A DNA stretch of 64,000 nucleotides from positions 17,582-81,581 of the forward strand of contig NZ_JAFEMD010000027.1 in assembly GCF_016892765.1 (NCBI RefSeq), read 5' to 3'. The stretch comes from Microvirga arvi (GTDB taxonomy: Bacteria; Pseudomonadota; Alphaproteobacteria; Rhizobiales; Beijerinckiaceae). The notes under the pieces are model-generated. The model did not search any database. It was not told the DNA's origin and worked only from the letters and a program-made list of their open reading frames with translations. A program made the translations under genes and the position numbers. Positions 44,753 to 54,800 of the stretch are shown here, piece by piece (the first letter of the stretch is position 1; each line of letters starts with the position of its first letter).

Positions 44753-45268
44753 TCAGATGCACTTGAAGTAGTCGAAAGGCTCGAGACAATCGCGGCACTG
44801 GTACTGCGCCTTGCATGGCGTCGAGCCGAACTCGCTCACCCGAGCGGTGTTCTCGGACTTGCAGCGCGGGCAGGCAATGGTCAGAGGCTTGCGCAGGAAG
44901 CGATCGAAAGGGGACGGTCCGTCTCCCGCACTCTCGGCCGGCGGCGCGATGCCATAGGCTTCGAGCTTGCGCCGTCCGTCCTCACTGATCCAGTCCGTCG
45001 TCCAGGGCGGCGAGAGCCGGCGTTCGACCCGCAGCCGATCAATGCCTTTCATCCGCAGGGCAGACTCGATATCGAGGGTGATGACGCTGGTCGCTGGACA
45101 GCCCGAATAGGTCGGCGTGATGGAAACGACGAGTTCGTCGTCGTCCCAGCGCACGTCGCGCACGATGCCAAGATCCATGACGGAGACCGCCGGCACCTCC
45201 GGGTCGGGAACCTCTCCCAACCAAGCCCTCACCTGGTTCAGGTCCGGTTGTGTCAGGCTGCCAGCCAT
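44753..45268 (-). CDS. paaD: Phenylacetyl-CoA epoxidase maturation protein PaaD
   Basis: A 171-residue protein. The N-terminal DUF59/MIP18-like domain shows VPDPEVPAVSVMDLGIVRDV and TPTYSGCPATSVITLDIESA. The C-terminal part has four cysteines in two pairs (IACPRCKSENTARVSEFGST, then CKAQYQCRDCLEPF), a metal- or cluster-binding ribbon. PaaD is thought to help with iron-sulfur maturation of PaaE. It lies between paaC and paaE. Confidence 0.92.
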   Translation of the reverse strand: MAGSLTQPDLNQVRAWLGEVPDPEVPAVSVMDLGIVRDVRWDDDELVVSITPTYSGCPATSVITLDIESALRMKGIDRLRVERRLSPPWTTDWISEDGRRKLEAYGIAPPAESAGDGPSPFDRFLRKPLTIACPRCKSENTARVSEFGSTPCKAQYQCRDCLEPFDYFKCI

Positions 45269-45281
45269 CGGCGTCTGCCTC

Positions 45282-46043
45282 TTACCATGTCGCGTTGGGA
45301 TAGGCCCGCTGCAGGAACTGGAGATCGGCCAGGATATAGCCGAGATGCTCCGAATGGATGCCGCGCTTGCCGCCCCGCTGCGCCCAACCGGGCTGCGGCA
45401 GGGTCAGCGTGGCCTCCTCCGCCGTCGCACGAACGAGGCCGAGCCAGGGCTCGTGCAACGCCGCCAGATCCGCGCCGATGCCTTCGCGAGCCATCGCCTG
45501 ATCGACCTCGTCGGACTCGAACAGCTCGCCCGTATACATCCAGAGATCGTCGATCGCCGTCTGCATGCGGCGATGACTCTCCTCCGTGCCGTCGCCGAGG
45601 CGAAGCACCCAGTCGCGGCTGCGCTCCAGGTGATAGGTGACCTCCTTGAGGCCCTTGGCGGCAATCTCGGCAATCCGCGCATCCTTCGAGCCCTTCAGCT
45701 CGCGCAGCAGAAGATAGTGCCAGGCATCGAAGAAGAACTGGCGCGCCATGGTCAGGGCGAAGTCGCCGTTCGGCTGCTCGACCAGGAGCACATTGCGGAA
45801 ATCGCGCGCATCGCGCAGGTAGGCGAGCTTGTCGGCGTCCCGTCCTTTGCCCTCGACCTCTCCCGCAAGGCTCAGCCAGAGCTGCGTCTGCCCGATGAGA
45901 TCGAGCGCGACATTGGAGAGCGCCAGATCCTCCTCGAGCGCCGGCGAATGTCCGCACCATTCGGACAGACGGTGGCCGAGGATCAGGGCATTGTCGCTGA
46001 GGCGAAGCAGATACTCGAAGAGAGCGTCCTGCCCAGTCATCAC
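45282..46043 (-). CDS. paaC: Phenylacetyl-CoA epoxidase structural subunit PaaC
   Basis: A 253-residue ferritin-like subunit: LRLSDNALILGHRLSEWCGH, LALIGQTQLWLSLAGEVEGK-type helix (here DLIGQTQLWLSLAGEVEG), and RDWVLRLGDGTEESHRRMQT. It pairs with PaaA and supports CoA-substrate binding. Its start overlaps the end of paaB (ATGTGA region 46038-46043), so translation is coupled. Confidence 0.92.
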   Translation of the reverse strand: MMTGQDALFEYLLRLSDNALILGHRLSEWCGHSPALEEDLALSNVALDLIGQTQLWLSLAGEVEGKGRDADKLAYLRDARDFRNVLLVEQPNGDFALTMARQFFFDAWHYLLLRELKGSKDARIAEIAAKGLKEVTYHLERSRDWVLRLGDGTEESHRRMQTAIDDLWMYTGELFESDEVDQAMAREGIGADLAALHEPWLGLVRATAEEATLTLPQPGWAQRGGKRGIHSEHLGYILADLQFLQRAYPNATW

Positions 46044-46330
46044 ATATGCCCCAGCTCTTCAGGGATCTCATAGAAGGTCGGGTGACGATAGACCTTGCTG
46101 TTGGCCGGATCGAAGAGCGGCCCCTTCTCGCTGGGAGAGCTCGCGGCGATCTCGGAAGCCTTCACGACCCAGATGCTCACGCCCTCGTTGCGGCGTGTAT
46201 AGACGTCACGGGCGTTCATGATCGCCATCTCGGCATCCGGCGCATGCAAACTGCCCACATGCCGGTGGGCCAGACCGTGCTGGCTGCGGATGAACACCTC
46301 CCAGAGAGGCCATTCCTTCTTGTCGGTCAT
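46040..46330 (-). CDS. paaB: Phenylacetyl-CoA epoxidase subunit PaaB
   Basis: A 96-residue small subunit: EWPLWEVFIRSQHGLAHRHV, GSLHAPDAEMAIMNARDVYT and RRNEGVSIWVVKASEI match the PaaB family closely. It holds the epoxidase assembly together. The ATG at 46330 is chosen because GGAGGG lies seven bases upstream; a GTG-type extension six codons earlier lacks family similarity. It lies between paaA and paaC. Confidence 0.92.
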   Translation of the reverse strand: MTDKKEWPLWEVFIRSQHGLAHRHVGSLHAPDAEMAIMNARDVYTRRNEGVSIWVVKASEIAASSPSEKGPLFDPANSKVYRHPTFYEIPEELGHM

Positions 46331-46344
46331 TCCCGTCCCTCCGC

Positions 46345-47340
46345 TCACGCAGCCTTGACCTGAGCTCGTGCCGCCTTCTTGGCCGCATAGGCATCGGCAG
46401 CCTCGCGCACCCAGCGCCCCTCTTCATAGGCTTTCACCCGCGTGCGCAGGCGCTGGCGGTTGCAGGGGCCGTTGCCGGCGACCACCTGATAGAACTCGTC
46501 CCAGTTGACCGCGCCGAAGTCGTAGTGCCCGCGCTCCGCATTCCATTTGAGGTCCGGATCGGGAACGGTGAGGCCGAGATACTCGGCCTGGGGCACCGTC
46601 TGATCGACGAATTTCTGGCGCAGCTCGTCGTTGGAGTTGATCTTGATCTTCCAGCGCATCGATTGGGCGCTATGCACAGACTCCGCATCGGACGGGCCGA
46701 ACATCATGAGCGAGGGCCACCACCAGCGGTTCAACGCATCCTGCGCCATCGCCTTCTGCTCCGGCGTTCCTTTCGCAAGCTTCATCATGATGTCGTAGCC
46801 CTGCCGCTGATGGAAGCTTTCCTCCTTGCAGATGCGGACCATGGCCCGGGAATAAGGGCCGTAGGAGCAGCGCTGCAGTGGCACCTGGTTCATGATCGCG
46901 GCCCCGTCGACGAGCCAGCCGATGGCGCCGATATCGGCCCAAGTGAGGGTCGGATAGTTGAAGATGCTCGAATACTTGGCCTTGCCGCTGTTGAGCTGCT
47001 CCAGGAGCTCGTCGCGGCTCACGCCGAGAGTCTCGGCCGCGCAGTAGAGATAGAGGCCATGGCCCGCCTCGTCCTGCACCTTGGCGAGCAGGATCGCCTT
47101 GCGCTCCAGGGTCGGCGCCCGGGTGATCCAGTTGCCCTCCGGCTGCATGCCGATGATCTCGGAATGGGCGTGCTGGGAGATCTGCCGGATCAGGGTCTTG
47201 CGGTAGGCCTCCGGCATCCACTCTTTCGGCTCGATCTTGATGTCGGCATCGACGCGGTCCTGGAAGGCGCGCTCCTCGGGGGACATCTCCTCCTTGGACT
47301 GAATGTGGTCGACGCCCGTCTTCACCATCTGTGCATACAC
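46345..47340 (-). CDS. paaA: Phenylacetyl-CoA epoxidase catalytic subunit PaaA
   Basis: A 331-residue di-iron oxygenase subunit. Conserved blocks are [40 protein letters not shown], the first ExxH in [19 protein letters not shown], and the second in [15 protein letters not shown]. It epoxidises the ring of phenylacetyl-CoA with O2. A GTG start at 47340 (VYAQMVKTG, the normal PaaA N-terminus) has AAGGAG eight bases upstream. An in-frame ATG at 47358 overlaps that ribosome site and is less likely. It heads the leftward paa operon, and the gap before it holds an AT-rich dyad. Confidence 0.93.
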   Translation of the reverse strand: MYAQMVKTGVDHIQSKEEMSPEERAFQDRVDADIKIEPKEWMPEAYRKTLIRQISQHAHSEIIGMQPEGNWITRAPTLERKAILLAKVQDEAGHGLYLYCAAETLGVSRDELLEQLNSGKAKYSSIFNYPTLTWADIGAIGWLVDGAAIMNQVPLQRCSYGPYSRAMVRICKEESFHQRQGYDIMMKLAKGTPEQKAMAQDALNRWWWPSLMMFGPSDAESVHSAQSMRWKIKINSNDELRQKFVDQTVPQAEYLGLTVPDPDLKWNAERGHYDFGAVNWDEFYQVVAGNGPCNRQRLRTRVKAYEEGRWVREAADAYAAKKAARAQVKAA

Positions 47341-47526
47341 GGCGCTTCTCCTTAGCATTTGTTCGCTTCGCCCCGCCCCGAGCATGCTCCTGATGGAAGA
47401 CCGAGCAGCTTCTAAAGGTCGAGGGCCAGCGCCCATCCGGGTGTATAGTCAACGCTGTTCCGGTCGTTGGTGCTCCAATGCAAGGCGGATTGCCCCATGA
47501 GCGCCTCACGAGCTTCGTCTAATATG

Positions 47527-47560
47527 TCACAAAAAAATTGATGTTCAATATTTTTTGTAA
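47527..47560. promoter_or_regulatory. AT-rich dyad between paaX and paaA
   Basis: ACAAAAAAATTGA and TCAATATTTTTTGT form a 13-14 bp imperfect inverted repeat (one indel) around a TGT centre. It starts 9 bases after the paaX stop and lies about 190 bases upstream of paaA. Its position and extreme AT content in a GC-rich region suggest an operator, perhaps for PaaX; a terminator role is less likely since the stem has almost no GC pairs. Confidence 0.5.
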
Positions 47561-47568
47561 CTTATTTG

Positions 47569-48465
47569 TCAGACGGCCTTCACCTTGGCTGCAATCGAGA
47601 TCGACCTGAACCGTTCTCCGAAGCCCTTGTCGGCCTCCGGCAGCGGACCCTTGTCGTCCTGGGCATGGGTATCGATCCACTGTTCCGAAGCCGGCAGCAG
47701 GGTCTTGTAGATCGTCCCGCAGAGCGTACGGGCACTCGCTCCCGCCCACGGCTTCGGAAGGAGTTGCGCCGGCAGCAGGGGATCCTTCAGGACGGCGCGG
47801 CGGTAGTCGTGGATCAGGAGGATCCTGACTAGGAGGGCATCCAGGTTCGTGAACCCGACCCCTCGCTCAAGAGCCGAGAGCGTGCCCGAATAGGTGTCGA
47901 TGAAGCGCTCGTAACGGCTCTCGATCTCCGCAAGCGGCCAAGCCCGCTCCACGAGCCGCCGGGCCGTGGGCAGATCAGCGGGTACTGCGGAAAGCCGCAG
48001 AAAGGAGTTGCCGTCCCCGATAGTTGCGGAAGCGGCAATCATGAGGTCCGTTCCGAGGGCTCCATATCCAGCCCCAGCCAACTCGACCTTGAGCATGGTC
48101 CGGTCTTGGGCGTTTTCAAGCAGCAGGAGGTCGAATGAACCATGCCAATCCTGGGGAGGGTCCACATAGATCCGCAGCGTCGCCTGGGCGAAAGCTTCGC
48201 GCCCTTGGGGAGTGAGCCGATAATAGCTGTTGCGCCCCAGCTTCCACCGCTCGAACCAACCATCCGACACGAGGCGGGAGAGAGCCGTTCTGACGAGCGT
48301 GTCGCTGATCCGGAAGGCACGCATGATCTCATGGAGTGAGGCCAGGGATAGAATCCCGCCTCGGGGCACGACGGCGTCGCCGAAGACGGTCACGATCAAG
48401 GAGCCTGCTCTGATCGGGGTCCGCTCATGGAACTTGTCCAGGAGGGTTTCCACAAACGCGGCCAT
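47569..48465 (-). CDS. paaX: PaaX-family transcriptional repressor
   Basis: A 298-residue PaaX protein. The N-terminal winged helix lies around residues 20-90 (AGSLIVTVFGDAVVPRGGIL, then RAFRISDTLVRTALSRLVSD and RNSYYRLTPQGREAF). The middle domain begins DWHGSFDLLLLENAQDRTML, and the C-terminal effector domain has LLIHDYRRAVLKDPLLPAQL. In known systems PaaX represses paa genes until phenylacetyl-CoA binds. It lies upstream of paaA on the same strand and divergent to paaZ. Confidence 0.9.
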   Translation of the reverse strand: MAAFVETLLDKFHERTPIRAGSLIVTVFGDAVVPRGGILSLASLHEIMRAFRISDTLVRTALSRLVSDGWFERWKLGRNSYYRLTPQGREAFAQATLRIYVDPPQDWHGSFDLLLLENAQDRTMLKVELAGAGYGALGTDLMIAASATIGDGNSFLRLSAVPADLPTARRLVERAWPLAEIESRYERFIDTYSGTLSALERGVGFTNLDALLVRILLIHDYRRAVLKDPLLPAQLLPKPWAGASARTLCGTIYKTLLPASEQWIDTHAQDDKGPLPEADKGFGERFRSISIAAKVKAV

Positions 48466-48586
48466 TCGAGCCTACTCCGGTTCTTCATAAGGCGGGACGC
48501 TGCTCGCCCGTAGCCTCGCTCCTCACCTACAGAGTTTATCCGGCCCTTGTCGAGCCTGGGCCCACTTCGCCATATGGCAAAATTCC

Positions 48587-48610
48587 TTGACTAACCGACC
48601 GGTCGGTCAA
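48587..48610. promoter_or_regulatory. TetR/PaaR-type palindromic operator upstream of paaZ
   Basis: The core ACCGACCGGTCGGT (48594-48607) is a perfect 14-bp palindrome within TTGACTAACCGACCGGTCGG-TCAA. It lies about 60 bases before the paaZ start and also near the divergent paaX gene. It shares outer arms and most core bases with the site upstream of paaG. Confidence 0.7.
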
Positions 48611-48669
48611 TAATGCCGCAAGGGTGCGGCGATGCCAAGCGGCTGCACATTCATCATTCAAGGTGCCCC

Positions 48670-50697
48670 ATGAGACTTGAGAGCTTCGTTCGCGGAAGTT
48701 GGGTGTCGCCCGGCCAGGACCTCGCGGAGGTTCGCAGCGCCGTCACCAGCGACGTGGTTGCCGAGATCGCCAATGGCGGTCTCGACATGGGAGGGATGCT
48801 GGCTTACGCCAGGCAGGTCGGCGGCCCCAACCTGCGGCGGCTGACCTTCCATCAACGCGCAGAACTTCTGAAACGTCTTGCCATCTATCTATCAGAGCGC
48901 AAGGACCAGCTTTATAAGCTCTCTTACCAGACCGGTACCACGCGCTCCGACAACTTCATCGACATCGACGGCGGCATCGGCACACTCTTCGTCTATGCCT
49001 CCAAGGGACGTCGAGAGCTGCCCAACACCACCTTCCTGATCGATGGCAATGTCGAACCTCTCTCAAAGGGTGGGAGCTTCGTCGGCCAGCACGTGATGGC
49101 TCCGTTGAGCGGCGTCGCGGTTCACATCAACGCCTTCAACTTCCCCTGCTGGGGCATGCTGGAGAAGCTTGCGCCCGCCATCCTGGCCGGTGTGCCGGTG
49201 GTGACGAAGCCGGCGACGATCACATCCTACGTGGCGCATGCGCTCGTGCGCATGATTGCGGAATCCCGCATCCTTCCCGAAGGCGCACTTCAGTGCATCA
49301 TCGGCTCCACAGGCGATCTCTTCGACCATCTGACATGCCAGGACGTCGTGTCCTTCACCGGTTCCGCCGACACGGCCCAGACGCTGCAGCGCCACCCGGT
49401 CATTGCCCGTGAGTCGGTTCGCTTCATTGCCGAGCGCGACTCTCTCAATGCCGCCATCCTCGCGCCGGATGCCGGCCCCGGCACGCCGGAATTCGACCTC
49501 TTCATCAAGGAGGTCGCGAAGGAAATGACGGTCAAGGCCGGGCAGAAATGCACCGCCATCCGACGCGCGATTGCGCCGAACGCGCATGTTCCTGCCGTGA
49601 TCGAGGCCCTGCGCCAACGTCTCTCGAAAGTCACGGTCGGCAACCCGGAACTCGACAACGTCCGCATGGGCCCCGTTGTCGGTCTCGGCCAGCGCCGGGA
49701 TGTGCTGGCGCAGGTGGCGAAGCTGCGGAGCGAGGCTGACATCGTTGTCGGCGACCCGGACAACTTCACGGTCGAGGGCGCTGACCGCGAGCGTGGCGCT
49801 TTCATCCCCCCGCTTCTGCTGCATTGTCCCGATCCCATCCGTGCCACCAATGTGCACAGCGTCGAGGCCTTCGGTCCGGTCTGCACGGTGATGGGCTATA
49901 ATGACCTCGATCAGGCCGTCGCCTTGGCAAACCGCGGCGACGGCAGTCTCGTCGCCTCCGTCTATACCTACAATCCTGCCATCGCGTCCGATCTCGTCTT
50001 CGGCGTCGGCGCCTTCCATGGGCGCCTCGTGCTGATCGACCGTGACTGCGCCAAGGAGCAGACCGGTCACGGCTCGCCGATGCCGCACATGATCCATGGC
50101 GGACCCGGGCGCGCAGGCGGCGGCGAGGAGCTCGGCGGCATGCGTGGCGTCCATCACTACATGCAGCGCACGGCCCTGCAGGGCTCTCCCGCCATGCTCT
50201 CCCGCGTCACGCAGAGCTGGATCAAAGGGGCGCCGATGGTTCAGGAAGGTCGGCATCCCTTCCGCTACCATTTCGAGGATCTCGCCATCGGCCAGACCTT
50301 CATCTCGAAGGAGCGCACGATCACTCTGGAGGACATCGAGCATTTCGCCGCGTTCACCGGCGACACCTTCTATGCCCATATGAGCGAGGAAGCCACGAAG
50401 GACCATCCGTTCTTCCCGGGCCGCGTCGCCCATGGCTATCTGCTGTTGTCCTTTGCAGCCGGCCTGTTCGTCGATCCGGATCTCGGACCGGTTCTGGCCA
50501 ATTACGGCTTGGACTCCTTGCGTTTCATCAAGCCGGTGCAGCCGGGCGAGACCATCAAGGTCCGTCTGACGGCGAAATCCAAATCGCCGCGCAACGAGCA
50601 GTATGGCGAGGTGCGCTGGGATGTGGAGATCACCACCGACAAGGGCGAGACGGTCGCGACCTACGACCTCCTCACCATGAACGCCATGCGTCCGTGA
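48670..50697 (+). CDS. paaZ: Bifunctional oxepin-CoA hydrolase / 3-oxo-5,6-dehydrosuberyl-CoA semialdehyde dehydrogenase PaaZ
   Basis: A 675-residue fusion. The N-terminal aldehyde dehydrogenase domain (residues 1-520) contains AFNFPCWGMLEKLAPAILAG, FTGSADTAQTLQRHPVIARE and the catalytic Cys in KAGQKCTAIRRAIAP. The C-terminal MaoC-like hydratase domain (about 545-670) has the acid/base Asp and His in FTGDTFYAHM and PGRVAHGYLLLSFAAG. It opens the oxepin ring and oxidises the resulting aldehyde. The ATG at 48670 begins the conserved MRLESFVRGSWV; an earlier in-frame start lies in the operator region. Confidence 0.93.
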   Translation: MRLESFVRGSWVSPGQDLAEVRSAVTSDVVAEIANGGLDMGGMLAYARQVGGPNLRRLTFHQRAELLKRLAIYLSERKDQLYKLSYQTGTTRSDNFIDIDGGIGTLFVYASKGRRELPNTTFLIDGNVEPLSKGGSFVGQHVMAPLSGVAVHINAFNFPCWGMLEKLAPAILAGVPVVTKPATITSYVAHALVRMIAESRILPEGALQCIIGSTGDLFDHLTCQDVVSFTGSADTAQTLQRHPVIARESVRFIAERDSLNAAILAPDAGPGTPEFDLFIKEVAKEMTVKAGQKCTAIRRAIAPNAHVPAVIEALRQRLSKVTVGNPELDNVRMGPVVGLGQRRDVLAQVAKLRSEADIVVGDPDNFTVEGADRERGAFIPPLLLHCPDPIRATNVHSVEAFGPVCTVMGYNDLDQAVALANRGDGSLVASVYTYNPAIASDLVFGVGAFHGRLVLIDRDCAKEQTGHGSPMPHMIHGGPGRAGGGEELGGMRGVHHYMQRTALQGSPAMLSRVTQSWIKGAPMVQEGRHPFRYHFEDLAIGQTFISKERTITLEDIEHFAAFTGDTFYAHMSEEATKDHPFFPGRVAHGYLLLSFAAGLFVDPDLGPVLANYGLDSLRFIKPVQPGETIKVRLTAKSKSPRNEQYGEVRWDVEITTDKGETVATYDLLTMNAMRP

Positions 50698-50804
50698 TGG
50701 AAGAATCCTGGCAGCACATACCAGGTGTCTTGACATAAATCGGATATTCGGTGCCACTTCACAGCTGGCTTCGGGTATCGGAAGAAAAACTATTAGGGGG
50801 CTCC

Positions 50805-51230
50805 TTGTCCACGTTCGATCAAGCCACCGCCGGTCGGATGCTCGCCGACGTCTTCGCGCCCTGGATTCAGGATCTCAACCTGTCCATCGAGAACCTCGGG
50901 CCTGAAGGCGCCGTGCTGCGTATGCCGTTCTCAGAAAGACTCTGCCGCGACAACGGCGTGATCTGCGGGCAGGCGCTCATGAGCCTGGCCGACACCGCCA
51001 TGGTGTTTGCAGTCTCCTCAACTGGGGGCGCATACCGCCCGATGACCACGGTCGACCAGACGATGCACTTCCTGCGGCCTGCCGCGAATGCCGACGTGCT
51101 GGCGGAGGCGAAGGTCGTGCGCCTCGGGCGCACCATGGCCTTCGGCAGCGTGACGCTCACGACGGAAGGCGACACGCGGCCCGTCGCCATCGCGCAGCTC
51201 GCCTATGCGCTGCTGCCCGAGAGCAAGTAG
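50805..51230 (+). CDS. Hotdog-fold thioesterase (PaaI-like)
   Basis: A 141-residue hotdog protein: VFAPWIQDLNLSIENLGPEG, the active-site helix NGVICGQALMSLADTAMVFA with the catalytic Asp in LADTAM, and VDQTMHFLRPAANADVLAEA. It probably hydrolyses an acyl-CoA formed in the surrounding aromatic pathway. A TTG start at 50805 is favoured (AGGGGG five bases upstream, family-like MSTFDQATAGRMLADV); a GTG at 50751 gives 18 extra residues without family similarity. It is 107 bases after paaZ. Confidence 0.8.
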   Translation: MSTFDQATAGRMLADVFAPWIQDLNLSIENLGPEGAVLRMPFSERLCRDNGVICGQALMSLADTAMVFAVSSTGGAYRPMTTVDQTMHFLRPAANADVLAEAKVVRLGRTMAFGSVTLTTEGDTRPVAIAQLAYALLPESK

Positions 51231-51248
51231 CGCCTGCTCCGAACCCGT

Positions 51249-51704
51249 TCAGAACGGCAGCGCCACGCTGGTCTTGATCTCCTTCAGGATCACGTTGGTG
51301 CGCACATTGCGAATGCCGGGCAGCCGAAAAATGAACTCGTCGAGGAAAAGGTTGTAGGCCTTCATGTCGCGGACCACCACGCGCAGGTGATAATCGGCAT
51401 CGCCCGTGGTCGCGAAGCACTCCAGAACCTCGGCACGCGCTGTTACACGTGAAACAAATTCGTCGACGAATTTGGCGTCGTGCCGCTCGAGCGACACGTG
51501 CAGGATGGCGGAGGTGGCGAACCCCGCCTTTTCCCGATCCACCAGCGCCGCATAGCCGACGATCACGCCGCTTTCCTCGAGCGCACGCACCCGCCGCCAG
51601 CAGGCGGAGGTGGACATGCCCACATCCTCCGCCAGCTGCTGGTTCGTCGTGCGCCCCTCCTTCTGCAGTTGCGCCAGAATGTGCTCGTCCTGCTTCTCGA
51701 TCAT
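51249..51704 (-). CDS. Lrp/AsnC-family transcriptional regulator
   Basis: A 151-residue Lrp-type protein. The N-terminal helix-turn-helix reads HILAQLQKEGRTTNQQLAED with VGMSTSACWRRVRALEE. The C-terminal RAM domain is CFATTGDADYHLRVVVRDMK. It is divergent from the indolepyruvate:ferredoxin oxidoreductase gene across a 160-base gap, the classic arrangement for an Lrp regulator that senses an amino acid (here likely Phe, Tyr or Trp) and controls the adjacent catabolic gene. Confidence 0.9.
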   Translation of the reverse strand: MIEKQDEHILAQLQKEGRTTNQQLAEDVGMSTSACWRRVRALEESGVIVGYAALVDREKAGFATSAILHVSLERHDAKFVDEFVSRVTARAEVLECFATTGDADYHLRVVVRDMKAYNLFLDEFIFRLPGIRNVRTNVILKEIKTSVALPF

Positions 51705-51864
51705 GTGCGGCCGCCTGTCTGGTAGGCTTTTTCATAACTAGGCTATGTATCAGAATTTTCTACCATGAGAGGCCTTCCTGAGGGAATGAATAGGAAGCAC
51801 CTACCAGCCGTTCGGGATTATCTTAAGTAATGAGAAAACGGCTTCTCGTTTCGGGATCAGGCCT

Positions 51865-54800
51865 ATGGACCGCGCTCTGTCACTCGATGCCTACCAGCTT
51901 GCCGACCGCTATACCCGCAGCAGGGGCCGGGTCTTCCTGACGGGCACCCAGGCCATCGTCCGCATCGTGCTCGATCAGGCCAAGCGGGATCAGGCCGCCG
52001 GCCTCGACACGGCAGGCTTCGTTTCCGGCTATCGCGGTTCGCCGCTCGGCGGCGTCGACCTCGAGTTCTGGCGGGTGAAGGAGCAGATCAAGGCGAACCG
52101 GATCGAGTTCCTGCCCGCGGTCAACGAGGACCTCGCGGCAACCGCCGTCCTCGGCTCGCAGCAGGTGGAGACCGATCCCAACCGGCAGGTCGAGGGCGTG
52201 TTCGGCCTCTGGTACGGCAAGGGCCCCGGAATCGACCGCTCGGGCGATGCGCTGAAGCACGGTAACGCCTATGGCTCCTCGCCGCATGGCGGCGTGCTGG
52301 TGGTCGCCGGCGACGACCATGGCTGCGTGTCCTCGTCGATGCCGCACCAGTCCGACGTCGCCTTCATGAGCTGGTTCATGCCGACGCTCCATCCGGCAAG
52401 CGTCGCCGAATATCTCGAGTTCGGCGAATACGGTTATGCGCTGAGCCGCTTCTCCGGCATGTGGATCGGCTTCAAGGCCGTGTCGGAGATCGTGGAATCC
52501 GGCGTCTCGGTGGAACTTCGCCCGCCGCGCCAGTTTATTGCGCCCGATTTCACGCCGCCGCTGGGCGGCCTGCACTATCGTTGGCCGGATCTGCCGGGGC
52601 CGCAGATCGAAGAGCGCATGGAGGCGAAGAAGCATGCTGTCTATGCCTTCGCCAAGGCCAATCCCATCGACCGGCGCATCTACAACATTCCGCACGCGTC
52701 CTACGGCATCGTCACGGCCGGCAAGGCCCATCTCGACCTGATGGAGGCCCTGCGGCTCATCGGGCTCGACGAGGCCGCCTGCCGGGCGCATGGCATCGAT
52801 ATCTACAAGGTCGGCATGGTGTGGCCGCTGCCGCTCCACGATGCGATGGAATTCGTGAAGGGCAAGCGCGAGATCCTCGTGGTCGAGGAGAAGCGCGGCA
52901 TCATCGAAAGCCAGTTCAAGGAATACTTTTACGACTTTCCGGGCTCCAAGCCCGAGCGCATGGTCGGCAAGCACGATGAGACCGGTGAGCGGCTCATTCC
53001 CTGGACGGGCGAGTTGTCGCCGCTCTTCCTCGCGGGCGTGCTGGCCAAGCGCCTCGACCCAATCTTCCCCGATCTCAATCTCGCGCAGCGCGTGGCGTCC
53101 CTCTCACCGGACCCGGCGCGCACGATTGCCGTGCCGGGCGCGACGCGCACGCCCTATTTCTGCTCCGGCTGCCCGCACAACACCTCGACCAAGGTGCCGG
53201 AAGGCTCGAAGGCGCTCGCAGGCATAGGCTGCCACTTCATGGCAAGCTGGATGGACCGGGAGACCTCGTCGCTGATCCAGATGGGCGGCGAAGGCGTGAA
53301 CTGGGCGGCGTCCTCCAAGTTCACCGGCCAGGGCCACATCTTCCAGAACCTCGGCGAGGGCACCTATTACCATTCGGGCTCGATGGCGATCCGGCAGGCC
53401 ATCGCAGCGGGCGCCAACATCACCTACAAGATCCTGTTCAACGACGCGGTCGCCATGACGGGCGGCCAGCCGGTGGATGGTCCCATCAGTGTTTACGCCA
53501 TCGCCCACAGCGTACGCGCGGAAGGCGTGCAGCGCATCGCCCTCGTCTCGGACGATCCGGACAAGTTCGTGCCGGCGGATCTGCCGAAAGGCGTGACGAT
53601 CCATCCGCGCGAGGACCTCGATCCGGTCCAGAAGGAGTTGCGCGACATCCCCGGCGTCACGGTGCTCATCTACGAGCAGACCTGCGCCACCGAGAAGCGC
53701 CGCCGGCGCAAGCGCGGGCAGATGGAGGACCCGAAGCGGTTCGCCTATATCAACGACCTCGTCTGCGAGGGCTGCGGCGATTGCTCGGTCGCCTCCAACT
53801 GCCTGAGCGTCGAGCCGAAGGAGACGCCGTTCGGCCGCAAGCGCAAGATCAATCTCTCCACCTGCAACAAGGACTTCTCATGCCTTGAGGGATTCTGCCC
53901 CAGCTTCGTCACCGTGGAAGGCGCCACACGCCGGGCGAAGGCCACATCGGGCTTCGATGCGGCAGCGCGCGCTTCGACGCTGCCGTCCCCTACCCTGCCC
54001 GTTCTGAAAAAACCTTTCGACCTGCTCGTCACCGGCGTCGGCGGCACGGGCGTCGTCACCATCGGCGCGCTCATCAGCATGGCGGCGCATCTCGAAGGAA
54101 GCGGCGTGTCGGTGCTGGACTTCACCGGCTTTGCCCAGAAGTTCGGACCGGTCGTGAGCTATATCCGCATCGCATCGCGCCCGGAGGAGCTGAACCAGGT
54201 GCGCATCGACCAGGGCGCCGCGGATGCGCTCATCGGCTGCGATCTCGTCGTCAGCTCCTCGCCGAAGGCCTCCGGCACCTATCGACGCGGCACGCGGGCG
54301 GTGATGAACACGGCCGAGATGCCGACCGGCGACGTGGTGCGCTTCCGCGATGCGGACCTCGCCAGCCGCACACGCCTGCGCGCCATCGAACGGGTGCTGG
54401 GCGAAGGCAACCTCGCGACGGTCAACGCCAATGCCCTCGCCGAGACGCTGCTCGGCGACACGGTCTATGCCAACGTGATGATGCTGGGCTTCGCCTGGCA
54501 GCAGGGCCTCGTGCCGGTCTCGCTCGAGGCGCTGTCGCGCGCCATCGAGCTCAACGGCGTCGCGGTCGAACGCAATCGGCAGGCCTTCGCCTGGGGACGT
54601 CTGCTCAGCGCCGATCCCGATGTCGTGCATGAGATCGCCAACGACAAGCCGGAGGAGCCCGAGACTCTCGATCAGGTGATCGCGCGGCGGGTCGCCTTCC
54701 TCACCGCCTATCAGGATGCGCTCTACGCGGCCCGCTACGAGATGATGGTGGCGCGGGTCCGCGAGGCCGAGGGCGCGCTAGGCTCCGAGGCGCTCACCGA

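Noticed and set aside
49063..50757. 564-codon minus-strand frame opposite paaZ
   Set aside because: Antisense of paaZ, typical of GC-rich coding DNA with a stop-free opposite frame.
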